In this document: piece after piece, positions 33,300 to 43,989 of the stretch
Layout: each line of letters begins with the position of its first letter
Position numbering within the stretch: the stretch's first letter is position 1
The notes under the pieces: model-generated
What the model saw: the letters and a program-made list of their open reading frames with translations, nothing else
Databases searched by the model: none
What the model was told of the DNA's origin: nothing
From: Ochotona curzoniae
Lineage: Eukaryota; Chordata; Mammalia; Lagomorpha; Ochotonidae
DNA length: 64,000 nt
Assembly (NCBI RefSeq): GCF_017591425.1
Contig: NW_024467120.1
Location: forward strand, 2,976,001 to 3,040,000
Direction of reading: 5' to 3'
Translations under genes and position numbers: made by a program

Positions 33300-34130
33300 A
33301 CTTAAACTCAATAGAGGTAAAGGGAATTGTGTTCCAGCAAAGAGAAGACTCTAGCAAGTACAAAGGACAATTGGAATGAACATTCAATTAGTGGGGAAGA
33401 AGAGTTGTTCTCTGTGTATTGGGGCCACAGTGGGCAGTGAGACAGGGACAGTGGGTTGGCCCAGACTACAAGGCCTGGAAGCTACTCTAAGCACCCAGAT
33501 CTTATTGGGGAACTGATGAGACCCTTCAGACAGGGGAGTTCCTTGTCAGGTTTTCCATTTAACATGGAAGCTCTGATAGTAGCAAAGGACACTGCTTGGT
33601 GATGGCCCTGGACAGAAAGCAGGCAGGAAGACCATTTGGGAGTAAATGAAACCAATCAGGTAGAAGATGAGATCCTATATCAAAGCCACAGGCCTGGAGA
33701 GCAAGAAGACTTAGTTGGCAAGGTATTTAGAAAGCAGTGACCGTAGAATGTAAATGGCTCCCGTAGGGGGTGAATGAGATGGAGGCATTGAGAGAAGGCT
33801 GACTCCAAGTTGTCACTTAGGGCAACAGAAGTAGAGTGATGGAGTAAAGCGAAAGAAGGATTTCAGGAGGAAGGGCAAGTCTTGAGGGAAGGGTTGATCG
33901 TCGTTTGGAAAACTGAGATGCGTCCACGATGCTGCAATGCAGTTGGTGATCTGATAGTAGTGCCATCCAAGAGCTCAGGAGTAAGCCAGGCTGGAACTAT
34001 TGATGTGAAAATCATGGATGTGGAGGTGTTTTAAGTTCTGGGAAAACATGAGAGCATCAGAGAAGAGTATAGCCATGGGTAGGGAAAGAGGCCCTGAGCT
34101 AAAATCAGTGAAGATTCACAGCAGAAGTGA
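33300..34130 (+). mobile_element. Ancient interspersed repeat (unassigned)
   Basis: 'actacaaggcctggaagctactctaagcacccagatcttattgg', 'gacaggggagttccttgtcagg', 'gaccatttgggagtaaatgaaaccaatcagg' and 'ctggaactattgatgtgaaaatcatggatgtggagg' recall a common old mammalian repeat (gccttgtaggcc..., caggggagtgacatgatcagat). I cannot name it confidently. Confidence 0.35.
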
Positions 34131-34234
34131 TGGCTTGCATCTAGAGACTCACTGAGTTGAAGAACAACATTTCTACCTGAACTTCATGAGCGCTGGTGAA
34201 GTTCCTATTAAAAAATAAAAATGCTAGTTTCGGG

Positions 34235-34520
34235 CACAAGTGTTGCAGCACAGCAGTTAAATTGCTCTGGGATGTTTGCAACCCACACTGGAGTGCAGGG
34301 GTGCAAGTCCTGGTTCCTCTTTCAACAGAACTTCCTGTTAATGTGTCCCCTGGAAGCAACAGGTGATTGTTCAAATACTACACACATGGGAGACTTAGAT
34401 GGAATTCAGGGCTCCTGGGTTGGCATGACCCAGTTCCATACGTTGCAGGTATTTGGGGAGTTATCCGGCAGATAGAAGATACCTCTAGTTTTGTTTTTCC
34501 ACAAAATAAAAACACAAATA
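34235..34520 (+). mobile_element. CSINE, old variant
   Basis: 'cgggcacaagtgttgcagcacagcagttaaattgc', 'caagtcctggttcctctttcaac', 'gtgtcccctggaagcaacaggtgattgttcaaatac', tail 'ccacaaaataaaaacacaaataaaac'. Confidence 0.75.
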
Positions 34521-34954
34521 AAACTTCTGAAAGGTACAACTAATATTAGCAGTCTTCAATAGTATTTTCCAAAGAGTGTCTCGTAGAATAGTGGGGGGAT
34601 TGAAGTCCCCCGACAAGAGTGTGCTATAGTTAAATAAGCTCAGTAGCACTGGAATCCTTCTCTTTGGAGCTTTATGATTATATTTGGGTGAAAATTTTTA
34701 AGAGGTTTCAGAGAAAAGCAATTTGCTATGCTTAATCCAGCATTTTCAAATCCCTGAAGCTTAGAACTCTCCCACCTATGATATTAGTCCTCATTTCTGC
34801 CCTGGCAAAAATCTGCTCTTTGGAGCTTCTCTTGAATGTGCCCGGGAACTTAAAGTTTATAAAAAATGAAATGTTGAGATGAGTTTATTTTAGTACATCC
34901 TTTTTTGTCAATATTCTTGGATACTTTTTTATAATACATATTTTCTACGAACTA

Positions 34955-35350
34955 TTTGAAGATTTTTTTTGCACAGATTTCAATTTATAGAAATATAAGT
35001 CTACAAATATATAATAGAAATAATGTGCGTGTGTGTTTGAGAGACTAACAGAGACAGGTATGCACACACAGAGCTTCAATATGCTTTTTGGTTTTTTTCC
35101 CTTAATGCCTGCAATGACTGGGACTGTGCCCACACATGAAGCTGGGAGTTGGAAACCCATGCCCGGTCTCCCACGTAGGTGGCTGGAAACCAACTATTCG
35201 AGCCATTGGTGTTGCTTCCCAGAGCCTGCAATGGCAGGTAGCTGGAATCAGAGGGCAAGCCAAGTACCAAACACTGGTACTATGATGTGGTAATGCAGGA
35301 GTTTTCACCAACTCCTTAATCACGAAGCCAAGTGCTTACCCCTAAACTCA
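34955..35350 (-). mobile_element. CSINE, old variant
   Basis: Inverted: AT-rich 3' end with 'gagagactaacagagacaggtatg', 'gcctgcaatgactgggactgtgcc', 'aaacccatgcccggtctcccacgtaggtggctgg', and a head at 'ccttaatcacgaagccaagtgcttacccc'. Confidence 0.65.
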
Positions 35351-35354
35351 CCTT

Positions 35355-36165
35355 CTAATTCCATTTTCCCCTGAGCTTTCTGTAGTCTCCTCCTATGATC
35401 ACAGAAATCTCAAACTCGATATCTTCAGAACTCAAATTCTGGGATATTTGTTTCTCTTAGCCTCTCTTCTCTGTGTTTGGGAGAAATAAAATGAATTCTT
35501 AGCAAATGGTGATGTCACTTTCCAGTTACTTGGTCTCTAAAACTTGGCAGCTCCTCTCATTTTTTAATATGCTGCATGCAAAAGTCAGCAAACCGTATCT
35601 GGCTCCATGAGAGACATTCCCAATCTTATTACCTCTTGTCAGTTTGACTGTGCCCATCGTTCTGCACACTGCTGCCATCTTCCTGGCTTAGACTTTTGGA
35701 GTCTGCTTCTGGCTGTGGTGTAGACGATATGTTATGCTGGCTACATTTGAGACTGTTGGGGTCTTTTTAGAAATGATCCTTGACTCACTCATGGACTACA
35801 TGTAAGGATCCCAGGCATGATGATCCACATTTAGCAGGCTTTAAGAATAAATCATGAATATTGAAGATTGTTTATTTGCAAAGAGTAAAGTTCAAAATCT
35901 GGAGAGTTTGAACCAATAATCTGGCGACTCTGAGCATCTCTTTGAGGATGTGGATCTCTGCCATTTAAAATAGGCTGAACTCAGAGAGGTTAGAATTTAG
36001 GAACTTAAAATAACGGATCAAGAAGGACTGGAGTGAGTTGGCCTAGGAGTCAGTTAATTGTATGTTTGGTTTTGAGTGAATGTCTATGTTCACCTTAAGA
36101 AGCACCTGTGAGACTGCCTTTATCTTTGTAGAGTTTCCCCAGCTAGACCGGGCCACCCCGTGAGA
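35355..36165. other. Unassigned sequence
   Basis: No gene or named repeat recognised. Confidence 0.4.
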
Positions 36166-36169
36166 GGAG

Positions 36170-36440
36170 GGCCTCTGCCTTGCTCACTGCTTTCATTTTC
36201 AGTGCTGAACAGTGCCTGGTACAGACTAGAAGGGACTAAATATTGCTCAGCGAAGCTCTTCTCCATCCTTTTTATGCTGCCTACTACAGACTTATTCTTT
36301 ATTCATGATTTACTCATTTGATGCTTTTTAAGCTTATGATGCTTAACATGTACATTCATACATATTCATGGAAGAGCCAGTTAATATTTATTGAGTATCT
36401 CCTCTGTGCTGGGAACAAAATACAGGAGACTTTGAAGTTA
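36170..36440. mobile_element. MIR/L2-type relics
   Basis: 'tgctgaacagtgcctggtacagactagaagggactaaatattg' (+ orientation, 36,200-36,245) and 'gttaatatttattgagtatctcctctgtgctgggaacaaaatac' (- orientation, 36,380-36,425) are typical MIR/L2 3'-end phrases. Confidence 0.55.
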
Positions 36441-36444
36441 GCAT

Positions 36445-37640
36445 CGGAACCGTAAGAAACCACTTAGTTTCCATGAATCACTTGTGTAATGAGGCAGGAA
36501 ATACCTGATAAAACTTCTTGCAAAAGAAAGAGTCAAAAACAGGAGCAAATGCTTCCTAACTGATGCTCTCTGGTTTCTTGTGGAAGTGAACAATAGAATA
36601 TACCAACAACCAGCGGGAACATTGACTGAAGCAAAAGGTCACGTACTTGCTAAAGGAATTGCAAAACAAGCCAAAGATCTGATAGCATCACTTAAAGTGC
36701 TGGGTGCTCCCTGCCCTTCCCTGCTGACATCCGAAAGTCCATTAACCTGATTGAACTGAGCTGTAAGACGTCCCCTGCCTCCATCCTCCATTCCATCTTA
36801 ATAACAGCACAGGTACACCGGGCACCCTGCTGCCACTCAAAGTTTCAAACCACCTTTTACTACCACTTTTACGCTCAATTTGAGGTTTTGTTCTTGATGT
36901 GCTCTGATTTTCCAGTTGTACGACACCCCTAGGAAAAAGAGAAAGCAGTTTTCTAGGAGAAAACTAATTCTCCATGGTTAGAGCTAGGAAGAAACCCTTA
37001 TAAACGTGCCTTCATACACACATAGTTGTGCCCTTGAGAGAACCTTAGTTCGTGGTGTACTCATCAGAAGAACACAATCTCCTGAATGAGTCAAACCCAG
37101 AGATGCCAAATGATGATCTATAGGCTTAAAAAAAAAAAAAAACATCAGAGAACTGTGCCAACATTTTACTGCTGCTGTGGCAGAGTAGAGTGCTGGGGGC
37201 GATCACCCTTGCATGTGATGAAGGACAGGTGATGGGATGACAAAATATCTTCATTTTCTTTATTCTTCCTGTGTGGAGAATGCATCCTGCCACGGGGGCA
37301 GCTCCCGGATGCAAAGCCCTCATCTGTTAACAAGGTCCAATGTGTTGTACTGAGGCCGTTCTCTCACTGTGGTTCCTCATCTTCATTCTCATAGTCGTCA
37401 TGGGGCACTTTAGGTGTTTGAAAGCACAATGACCAAATATGACTTCAGTGTTCAGGGAACACTTCCATTTGTCCTTGACCCGCCTCCCCGTTCCTGCAGC
37501 TACTGGTTTTGAAAGGGCTCTGGTTGGGGGAAAATACCATAAATAGGGACTTCTATTCCTTCTCTATAGCATAGTTGAAAAAAATGGAGGTTTGAAAGGA
37601 ATAAAACCAAACTATATTTATTAACAAGAATGGTGGCACC
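36445..37640. other. Unassigned sequence
   Basis: No gene recognised. An A16-type run occurs near 37,127-37,142; the minus-strand frame reading through it (37,126-37,323) has no domain. Confidence 0.4.
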
Positions 37641-37642
37641 TT

Positions 37643-38072
37643 GTGTTAATTTCTCGTGGCTGCTGTGACAAAGCACCATGAATTTGGTTTGCTTTAAAGT
37701 GACAGAAATATCTTCTCTCACGGTTTGAAATCTAGCATAGCTGCATTTCTTGGGCGTCTTGGGGATAACGGAAACTTTGCCTCCCATTTCTCCCTTGGCC
37801 TGTGGCCACAGCATTTCAGCTTTTTATCTGTGGTTACATTGCCTCCACCAACCTGTGTGATTCCTTTGTCTCACTGCTAGGAGGATACTTGTCTGTGCGT
37901 GGAAGTCTCACCTGCAGCCTCCAGGATTCTCTCCCTACCTCAAGATGCCTAACTTCAGTGCATTTACAAAGTTTGTTTTTTCAGATAAGAACACTTTTGG
38001 CAGGTTCTGGGAGTTAAGGCGTGGGTACATCTTGTGAGGGACCATCATTCGATCCTCTCTACATTTTAAGTT
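37643..38072 (-). mobile_element. MLT1-type MaLR LTR
   Basis: Inverted: 'gttaatttctcgtggctgctgtgacaaagcaccatgaat', 'gtgacagaaatatcttctctcacggtttg', 'tttttcagataagaacacttttggcagg', 'gggagttaaggcgtgggtacatcttgtgagggaccatcattcgatcc'. Confidence 0.75.
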
Positions 38073-38114
38073 TCACTGTTCTCTCTGTGTTACTTAAGTC
38101 TTGCTGGCAGCTAT

Positions 38115-38412
38115 AAAGAATTTTTAAAAATACGATTTATTTGAAAGGCAAAGACAGGGAGAGCACAAGAGAGACCTTTCACCCGTTGGTTCATTCTTTG
38201 AAATGTCCTAAACATCAGGAGCCTACAATTCAGTTGGGGTCTCCCAAGTGGATGATGGATCACAAGTGCTTGAGCCACCTGCTGCCCCCCAAAGTGCACA
38301 TCAGTAGGACACTGGATGAGAAGCAGAGTAACTGGGCCTTGAACCAGGCACTGTGATGTTGTATGCAGGTGTCCCAAGCGGCTGTTTAAGTGCTACACTT
38401 TATGCCTGCCCC
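38115..38412 (-). mobile_element. CSINE, old variant
   Basis: Inverted: 'tttttaaaaatacgatttatttgaaaggcaaagacagggagag', 'tttcacccgttggttcattctttg', 'cagtaggacactggatgagaagcagagtaactgggc', head 'ggctgtttaagtgctacactttatgcctgcccc'. Confidence 0.75.
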
Positions 38413-38439
38413 AGCTATAAGGACTTTCAAATTAGCATT

Positions 38440-38560
38440 CTTCCCTGAATCCTTATAAATCATAATTGCTTTGTAGATAGCTGTCAAGGATAAGACAATG
38501 AAGTTCTGAAAAGGAACGATTTATGCAAGGAGTTAGAAACTTACGGCTTGATCAGAGGCA
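38440..38560 (-). mobile_element. MIR-like relic
   Basis: 'ccctgaatccttataaatcataattgctttgtagatagc', 'aggataagacaatgaagttctgaaaagg' and 'atttatgcaaggagttagaaac' follow an inverted MIR core. Confidence 0.4.
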
Positions 38561-38564
38561 GGAA

Positions 38565-38905
38565 ATTAACATGGGTTAAATTCCTTTTGCAAATCCCTTT
38601 TTCCATTCACTTTCAAATGTGGTCTTAGTCAATTCTCATTACCAATTGGTGATGTACTGATTCTAATCTGTGCTTGTGAATTGGGGGAAAGGCTCAGAAA
38701 GTGAGGGAGTAGTCCCAAATGCTGTCAGCTGGTAATGAGGATGCCTGGGTTCCCAGCCAAATCTTGTCTTCAAAAGCGCGCTTCCTCTCTAGCTAGGAGA
38801 GGAGAGATCTGAGTACACAAGAGACTGCTGAGCCAGTCCAGCTTCATCTTCCTGTGGTCTCTGTTGGCTAGGATCCTAGGCTGCTATTTCCTGAAGTGTG
38901 TTAGA
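38565..38905. other. Unassigned sequence
   Basis: Nothing recognised in this stretch. Confidence 0.35.
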
Positions 38906-38914
38906 ACATAGGCA

Positions 38915-39165
38915 AAAGAGTGCTACGGTACGGTATAGCATTATCAAGCCACTCCTTGCATCACTCAGAGTGTGGGTTTGAGTCCTGGCTGCTCGACTTT
39001 CAATCCACCTTCTTGCTAATGTTCTTATGAAGTCAGCAGATGAGGGGCCAAAGCTTTGGGACTCTGTCACCCATATGAGGGACCCAGATGGGGTTCTTGG
39101 CTCCTGGCTTCAGCCTGGCCCATCTCTGGCAGTGGCAGCTCTTTAGGAATCAATCTCTAAATAGA
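38915..39165 (+). mobile_element. CSINE, diverged
   Basis: 'ggtatagcattatcaagccactcc', 'gagtcctggctgctcgactttcaatccaccttcttgctaatg', 'aggggccaaagctttgggactctgtcacccatatgagggacccagatggggttc'. The 3' CT-rich tail is not clear. Confidence 0.72.
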
Positions 39166-39169
39166 AAGA

Positions 39170-39745
39170 ATTCCTGTCTGTCACCAATGTTGCTACACAG
39201 TGTCATCATTGCTCCTGTTTGTTACCAATGTTATGGCACGAAGGATCATTGCATCAATAGAAAACCAGAGAGTAGGTGTGAAAAAGCTACCTTCGTTTCC
39301 AGTAAGGGGTTGAACACGCATGTAGGAAGATTTCAGCACAACAAATTAGTAATCAATTTCTTTCTCAATAAATTAAAAAAGAAACTTACCAAAATCCAAA
39401 AGGCAATAAGCTTTGTATGAAAATTAGTCAACACTTAGAATATAAAAAGGAGTAGACATATTTTGAGGGTAAAAAAGATACAAGACACTTGAAGATAAAA
39501 CAATATGCTTTTTAAATTAACACTTAAGTATGACTCTTGAATGTCTTTTCAGTGGATAAGGAAACTTTTTGATTCAAACTGCAGTGAACTGGAGAGAGAA
39601 TTTCTTCTAGGCTTATAAGATTTGATTTTGAGTTCCTCTGGGATCTTCACCTTAATGTCGTGGCAGGAGAGCAGCATCTAAGCAGTTGGAGACAGCTTCA
39701 GTACCACAAGGACAAGTTCGACCTGCTAGAGAAGAGATTGTATTC
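39170..39745. other. Unassigned sequence
   Basis: No gene or named repeat recognised. Confidence 0.4.
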
Positions 39746-39756
39746 AGAGAGGAAGC

Positions 39757-40010
39757 TATGACCAGTGTTGTGTGTTGTTCCAACTGCTGTGCTCTGCTTC
39801 CCGTAATGACCTAGGATCAGCAACAGAGGATGGTCCAAGTATTTGGGTCCCTGTATTTATATGGGGGACTCTGATGAAGTTTCTGGTTTCAGCCCGGCCT
39901 AGCACTGGACATTGAATTCATTTAGGGAGTGAACCAGTAAACGAAAAATATCTCTGTCTCTCCCTCTCTACAGCTCTGACTTTCCAAATAAATGAATGTG
40001 CTGAAACGAA
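39757..40010 (+). mobile_element. CSINE, old variant
   Basis: 'gttgttccaactgctgtgctctgcttcccg', 'cagcaacagaggatggtccaagtatttgggtccctg', 'aaaatatctctgtctctccc', 'ctttccaaataaatgaatgtgctg'. Confidence 0.7.
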
Positions 40011-40044
40011 CAACAACAACATCGACGTAACCTAAGAGAAAGCG

Positions 40045-40325
40045 CCGGGAGAGTGGGCCTTGTGACATTCACAAGCCTTTGTTACAGTGCCCGGTTTAAG
40101 TTCTGCGGATGCTTTCTGCCCTAGCTCCCTGCTAATGAACTTGAGAGAAAGCAGATGGTGGCCAAGGATGTAGGCTCCTGCTACTCACGCAGGAGACCCA
40201 GTTGGATTCCCCTGGCATTGGTTTGGTCCAGCAGCAGAAAATCAGTTGCTATAGGAATTTGGGAAGTGAAACAGCGTATGGAAGATCTTTTTTTCTCTCT
40301 CTCTTTCTGCCTTTGAATAAATGAG
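40045..40325 (+). mobile_element. CSINE, old variant
   Basis: 'gggagagtgggccttgtgacattcacaagcctttgttacagtgcccgg', 'ccctagctccctgctaatgaacttgagag', 'ctcctgctactcacgcaggagacc', 'tatggaagatctttttttctctctctctttctgcctttgaataaatg'. Confidence 0.72.
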
Positions 40326-40329
40326 TTAG

Positions 40330-40581
40330 GAGAAAATGGAGAGTATTTCCTGCTTAACATGGAGGTTAAGTGTTTAGAATTACTGAACAATTACCTTCTT
40401 TGTTACACTCACTGAGCAGAGTAGCTGATTTTTAATTAGACTTACGTGTGTGAATTACTAATGGTTGGTTTAATGACAAACGCAATTTAATGATCAGGCC
40501 TTCATTTGTTCTGCAAAGCCTGAGACTTTTCCTGTAATGCCCGTCGTGGGCATGTGGAGGCTGTGGAAGTTATGAGTCATT
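40330..40581. other. AT-rich unassigned sequence, homeodomain-type motifs
   Basis: 40,425-40,500 carries TTTTAATTAG, GAATTACTAATGG and 'gcaatttaatgatc', a local cluster of TAAT cores in non-repeat DNA. No gene seen. Confidence 0.3.
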
Positions 40582-40597
40582 GAAATTCCCAGTATGG
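40582..40597. repeat. Left target-site duplication of CSINE
   Basis: GAAATTCCCAGTATGG, matching 40,926-40,941 with one mismatch. Confidence 0.88.
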
Positions 40598-40925
40598 GGG
40601 CCCGGCAGCATGGCCTAGCGGCTAAAGTCCTCGCCTTGAATGCACCAGGATCCCATATGGGCACTGGTTCCACTTCCTACCCAGCTCCCTGCTTGTGGCC
40701 TGGGAAAGCAGTCGAGGACGGCCCAAAGCTTTGGAACCCTGCACCCTGCTCCCTCTTTCGGAGACCCAGAAGAGGTTCCTGGTTCCCGGCTTCGGATCAG
40801 TGCAGCACTAGCCTGTTGCAGTCATTTGGGGAGTGAATCATCAGATGGAAGATCTTTCTATCTAGTCTCTCCTCCTCTCTGTATATCTGACTTTGCAATA
40901 AAAATAAATAAATCTTAAAAAAAAA
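40598..40925 (+). mobile_element. CSINE, young
   Basis: 'gggcccggcagcatggcctagcggctaaagtcctcgcc' head, 'gcaccaggatcccatatgggcactggttcc', 'cttgtggcctgggaaagcagtcgaggacggccc', 'cagatggaagatctttc', and a tail of 'caataaaaataaataaatcttaaaaaaaaa'. The head keeps A/B-box-like tRNA positions. Full length with a 16-bp flanking duplication. Confidence 0.95.
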
Positions 40926-40941
40926 GAAATTTCCAGTATGG
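40926..40941. repeat. Right target-site duplication of CSINE
   Basis: GAAATTTCCAGTATGG, one mismatch to 40,582-40,597. Confidence 0.88.
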
Positions 40942-40944
40942 AAT

Positions 40945-42028
40945 TATAGACAAAGGCATCATTAATTCAATTCCATGAATGTCTTATAGGCAAGACCAAG
41001 TGGGATCAATACCTTGGGAATGGGGGTTGGAGACCTACACCACATCAGGGCCCCTGGATTGTTTCCCTTGCCTGCATTCCTTTCCTTTCACTAAAATATC
41101 TTAGAGTAACATCTTTGGAAGAGTGGAAGTCTAGTTCACTTACAGCGGAAGTTACAGGATCAGTGGTCCCATGTTTTGGCTTCTGATGGAGGATGGTTAT
41201 GGCAGGTGCAGTCTCAGTGTTCATCTGGTGAACTTGGAAGAGAACTAGAACTCGCAGCACCCCTCTCAAGAACTACCTTCTGTCAGCATGCCTCCAGTGA
41301 ACCAAGGACCTCCTGCTGACTCCACTTCTAAGAGGTCAGCATGACATCATGTCCCCACACCGAATCAAGTAGACATCAGAGTTCAAACAGCTTGCATGAG
41401 TTTTGGAGAGACAAACTCTACTCAATTTTAAACACCTGTTCTCTCACCCTAATGGCTCCAATCCAGGGAAAGCATTCCTACTTTTCATCCATGTGTTTGC
41501 ATAAGATGTCAGCTGATAAGCCCGTCAAAGTGGCCATCCAGGGGCGTGGGCCATCTGGGGGTACCCTTTCAGTAGACTCTGGGGGGAGGGCCTTTTAGAT
41601 AAAGCTGTGATGTCAGAAGAATGATTGAGGTGGGGGTTAATGCTTCTGGAAGGAGAACTTGCCTGGTTTGTCTCTTACCCTCCGACTTACACCCTTGTTA
41701 ACTAGCGGCAGACTGAGCTGGTGACTCTGCAAGTATTAGCTGTGATGTAGCTGAAATGACAGCTTTGCACATGCTCAGCATTAAAAGTGGCATTGGCCAT
41801 TTAAGTCCTCTTTACACGTGTTTATCCATGTCTACAGATCCCAGAGGCAAGGAGTTCTTGATATCATTAAACCTCTACAGCCATTGTTCACAGGCTGGGA
41901 CATGCTCAAGCTTCTAGAATTAATACCTATTGGCTGGGAGGCTGGCAACTTTCCAAATTCAAAACATGTCCTTTGGATATTACTACAACTCCTATCAAAC
42001 ACTCCCTAGGCAACTTTGTCATAGAAAG
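40945..42028. other. Unassigned sequence
   Basis: No gene recognised. The 41,280-41,480 stretch may contain an old inverted MaLR fragment, but the match is too weak to annotate. Confidence 0.35.
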
Positions 42029-42034
42029 GCTATT

Positions 42035-42195
42035 TACAAGCAGATGTATTTAGAGATAATAACAGGTAACGCTGACTTCACTGAGTGTTTTTTTCTTTCG
42101 CTCACCCTATGACAGAGCTGTTATCCTATTTCACAGCTGAGAAAATTCACATATTGAGAGGCTCAGGAACTTACAAAGGGGCATCAATTGATAAG
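42035..42195 (-). mobile_element. MIR-like relic
   Basis: 'tttagagataataacaggtaacgctgacttcactgagtg' and 'gagctgttatcctatttcacagctgagaaaattcacatattgagaggctcaggaacttacaaa' match an inverted MIR. Confidence 0.6.
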
Positions 42196-42391
42196 TAACT
42201 GTATTGGGTCCTAAGACTATGCTGTTAATTGTAATGCCAGAATTCAGTTGTGCAATTGCTTTAGTGACACACATGAAGACAACATGAAAATGGCAACATC
42301 AGCAGCAAGAAGGCCTGGGAACATCTGTGTATGAACCAAGTGCTCCCAAATCAGATGGAAGTGTGTTGAGAGGTCTGGGTTGTTCTACAGT

Positions 42392-42680
42392 GTGTGTTAA
42401 GCCACCACTTCAGATGTCAGCATTTCACATCTGAACACAGTTTGAGTCTTGACTGCCCCACGTGTGATCCACCTTCCTGCTTCTGAGACTGGGAAAGCAG
42501 TGGAAGATGGCCCAAATGCTTGGGCACCTGCCACTCCTATGGGAGACTTCCCAGCTCCTGGCTTCTGGTTTTCGTTTTGCCTGGCTGAGGCAGTTGCAGC
42601 CTGTTGAGGAGTGAATCAGTGAATGGAAGATCTCTCTCTGTATCTCTCAAATAAATAAATATATAAATCTTAAAAAAAAA
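42392..42680 (+). mobile_element. CSINE, old variant
   Basis: 'gtgtgttaagccaccacttcagatgtcagcatttcaca', 'cctgcttctgagactgggaaagcagtggaagatggccc', 'gaatggaagatctctctctgtatctctcaaataaataaatatataaatc' plus poly(A). Confidence 0.8.
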
Positions 42681-42684
42681 AAGT

Positions 42685-43008
42685 CCTGGGGGTAGCGTGA
42701 TGATTCAACTGGCTAATTTCTCCACCTGCAAGTGCCAACACCCCACATGGGGACCATTTTTGTGTCCCAGATGCTCACTTCCCATCCAGCTCCCTGCCTG
42801 TGGCCTGGGAAAGCAGTAGAGGATGGCCCAAAGCCATGGGACCCCGCATCCACACCAGAGACCCATAAGAAGCTCCTGGCTCAGATCAGCTCCGCAATGG
42901 CTGTTGTGGCCATTTGGGGAGTGAAGCAGCAGCCGGATGAGCTTTCTCTCTGTGTCTGTGCTTCTCTGTAAATCTGCCTTTCCAATAAAATAAATAAATC
43001 TTTATATA
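42685..43008 (+). mobile_element. CSINE
   Basis: Immediately follows the previous SINE's A-tail. 'tgggggtagcgtgatgattcaactggctaa', 'ccatccagctccctgcctgtggcctgggaaagcagtagagg', 'ctttccaataaaataaataaatcttta'. Full length. Confidence 0.9.
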
Positions 43009-43066
43009 TGTATATATATACACACACACATATATATATATACACACACATATGCATATATATTGC
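43009..43066. repeat. (TA)n/(CA)n microsatellite
   Basis: Alternating TATATA and CACACA blocks grown from the CSINE tail. Confidence 0.9.
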
Positions 43067-43067
43067 T

Positions 43068-43171
43068 TTGTTTGGTTTTATGGTACAGTTTAATAGACAC
43101 TGGGTTTTCCCTTCCTCTTCCCCATGTTCCCTCCCCTCCCACTCTGTTCTCCCCTCCAGTGTCACAATGGG
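43068..43171 (-). mobile_element. L1 3'-end, inverted
   Basis: The + strand 'ttttatggtacagtttaatagacactgggttttccc' followed by C/T-rich sequence is the reverse complement of the L1 3' terminus (aatcccagtgcctgtaaaactgtg) and its G-rich upstream tract. It probably continues into the G-free tract. Confidence 0.6.
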
Positions 43172-43895
43172 AATACTATATACAAAACCCCCTACCCACA
43201 ATCATCCCCTTTTCATACACCCCCCAATACTTCTCCACTACCAACACTATCCATACCACCAATATATCCATCCATCTTCCACAATCCCAATAAACCCCCC
43301 AACCCCACAACAAAATACCAAACACAAATCCACCCAAAACTACCTACAACCATTTCTCCCACCTCTATACCCAACCACCCCTATATAACAACTACCCCAC
43401 ACCCCCCTAACAACCCATATCCTCACTTAATATCCCCCTTATACCCCTCAAAACATACTTCCAAAACCCCTTCCTCAATATACCCCTTCACAATCATCAC
43501 ACCATCTTCCACAAAAACCAACCAACATTTACTACTCCCACCCCTACAAACCCCTACAACATACCTACCATCCTATCTTATCAATCATCCCCAACCTACA
43601 TACCATAACAAAATCCCTAACCCAACCTCCTTCATTACCCCTCCTCCCCATATCCATAAAATTCCCCAAATACACCATTCCACAATTCAATTACACATCA
43701 ATCCATCCTCCACACCCATCCAAATCATACCACCATCCCCATTATTCTTTCCCCAATTTTTATTTCAACACTTTCCCCCCCCCCCCCCCCCCCCCCCCCC
43801 CATTATTTTTTTCCACCCCTTCTAATACCCATATACCACAAACACACCCCATAAACAAACAACAAACATATAACCCCATACCTATCTTACATTTT
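43172..43895. other. 724-bp tract without a single G on the + strand
   Basis: From the last G at 43,171 to the next at 43,896 there is no G; after that the next Gs are at 43,957 and 43,988, where composition returns to normal. C, A and T remain well mixed and non-periodic (unlike a microsatellite), apart from a C27 run at 43,775-43,801. TAA stops occur but TAG and TGA cannot, so a 233-codon frame (43,124-43,825) stays open by composition alone. It adjoins the inverted L1 3' end, suggesting the starting material was L1 3'-region DNA. Confidence 0.97.
43775..43801. repeat. Poly(C) run of 27
   Basis: Uninterrupted C27 on the + strand (G27 on the minus strand). Confidence 0.95.
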
Positions 43896-43989
43896 GCACT
43901 AAACCACCAAAACATACATTTCATCAAACATTTTTACATACCCTTTATATCAACCTGTTTCTAATTTATAACTCATATTAAATCATGAA

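Noticed and set aside
43124..43825. A 233-codon Pro/Thr/Ile-rich open frame
   Set aside because: The frame is open because the DNA has no G (no TAG or TGA possible). The composition explains it entirely.
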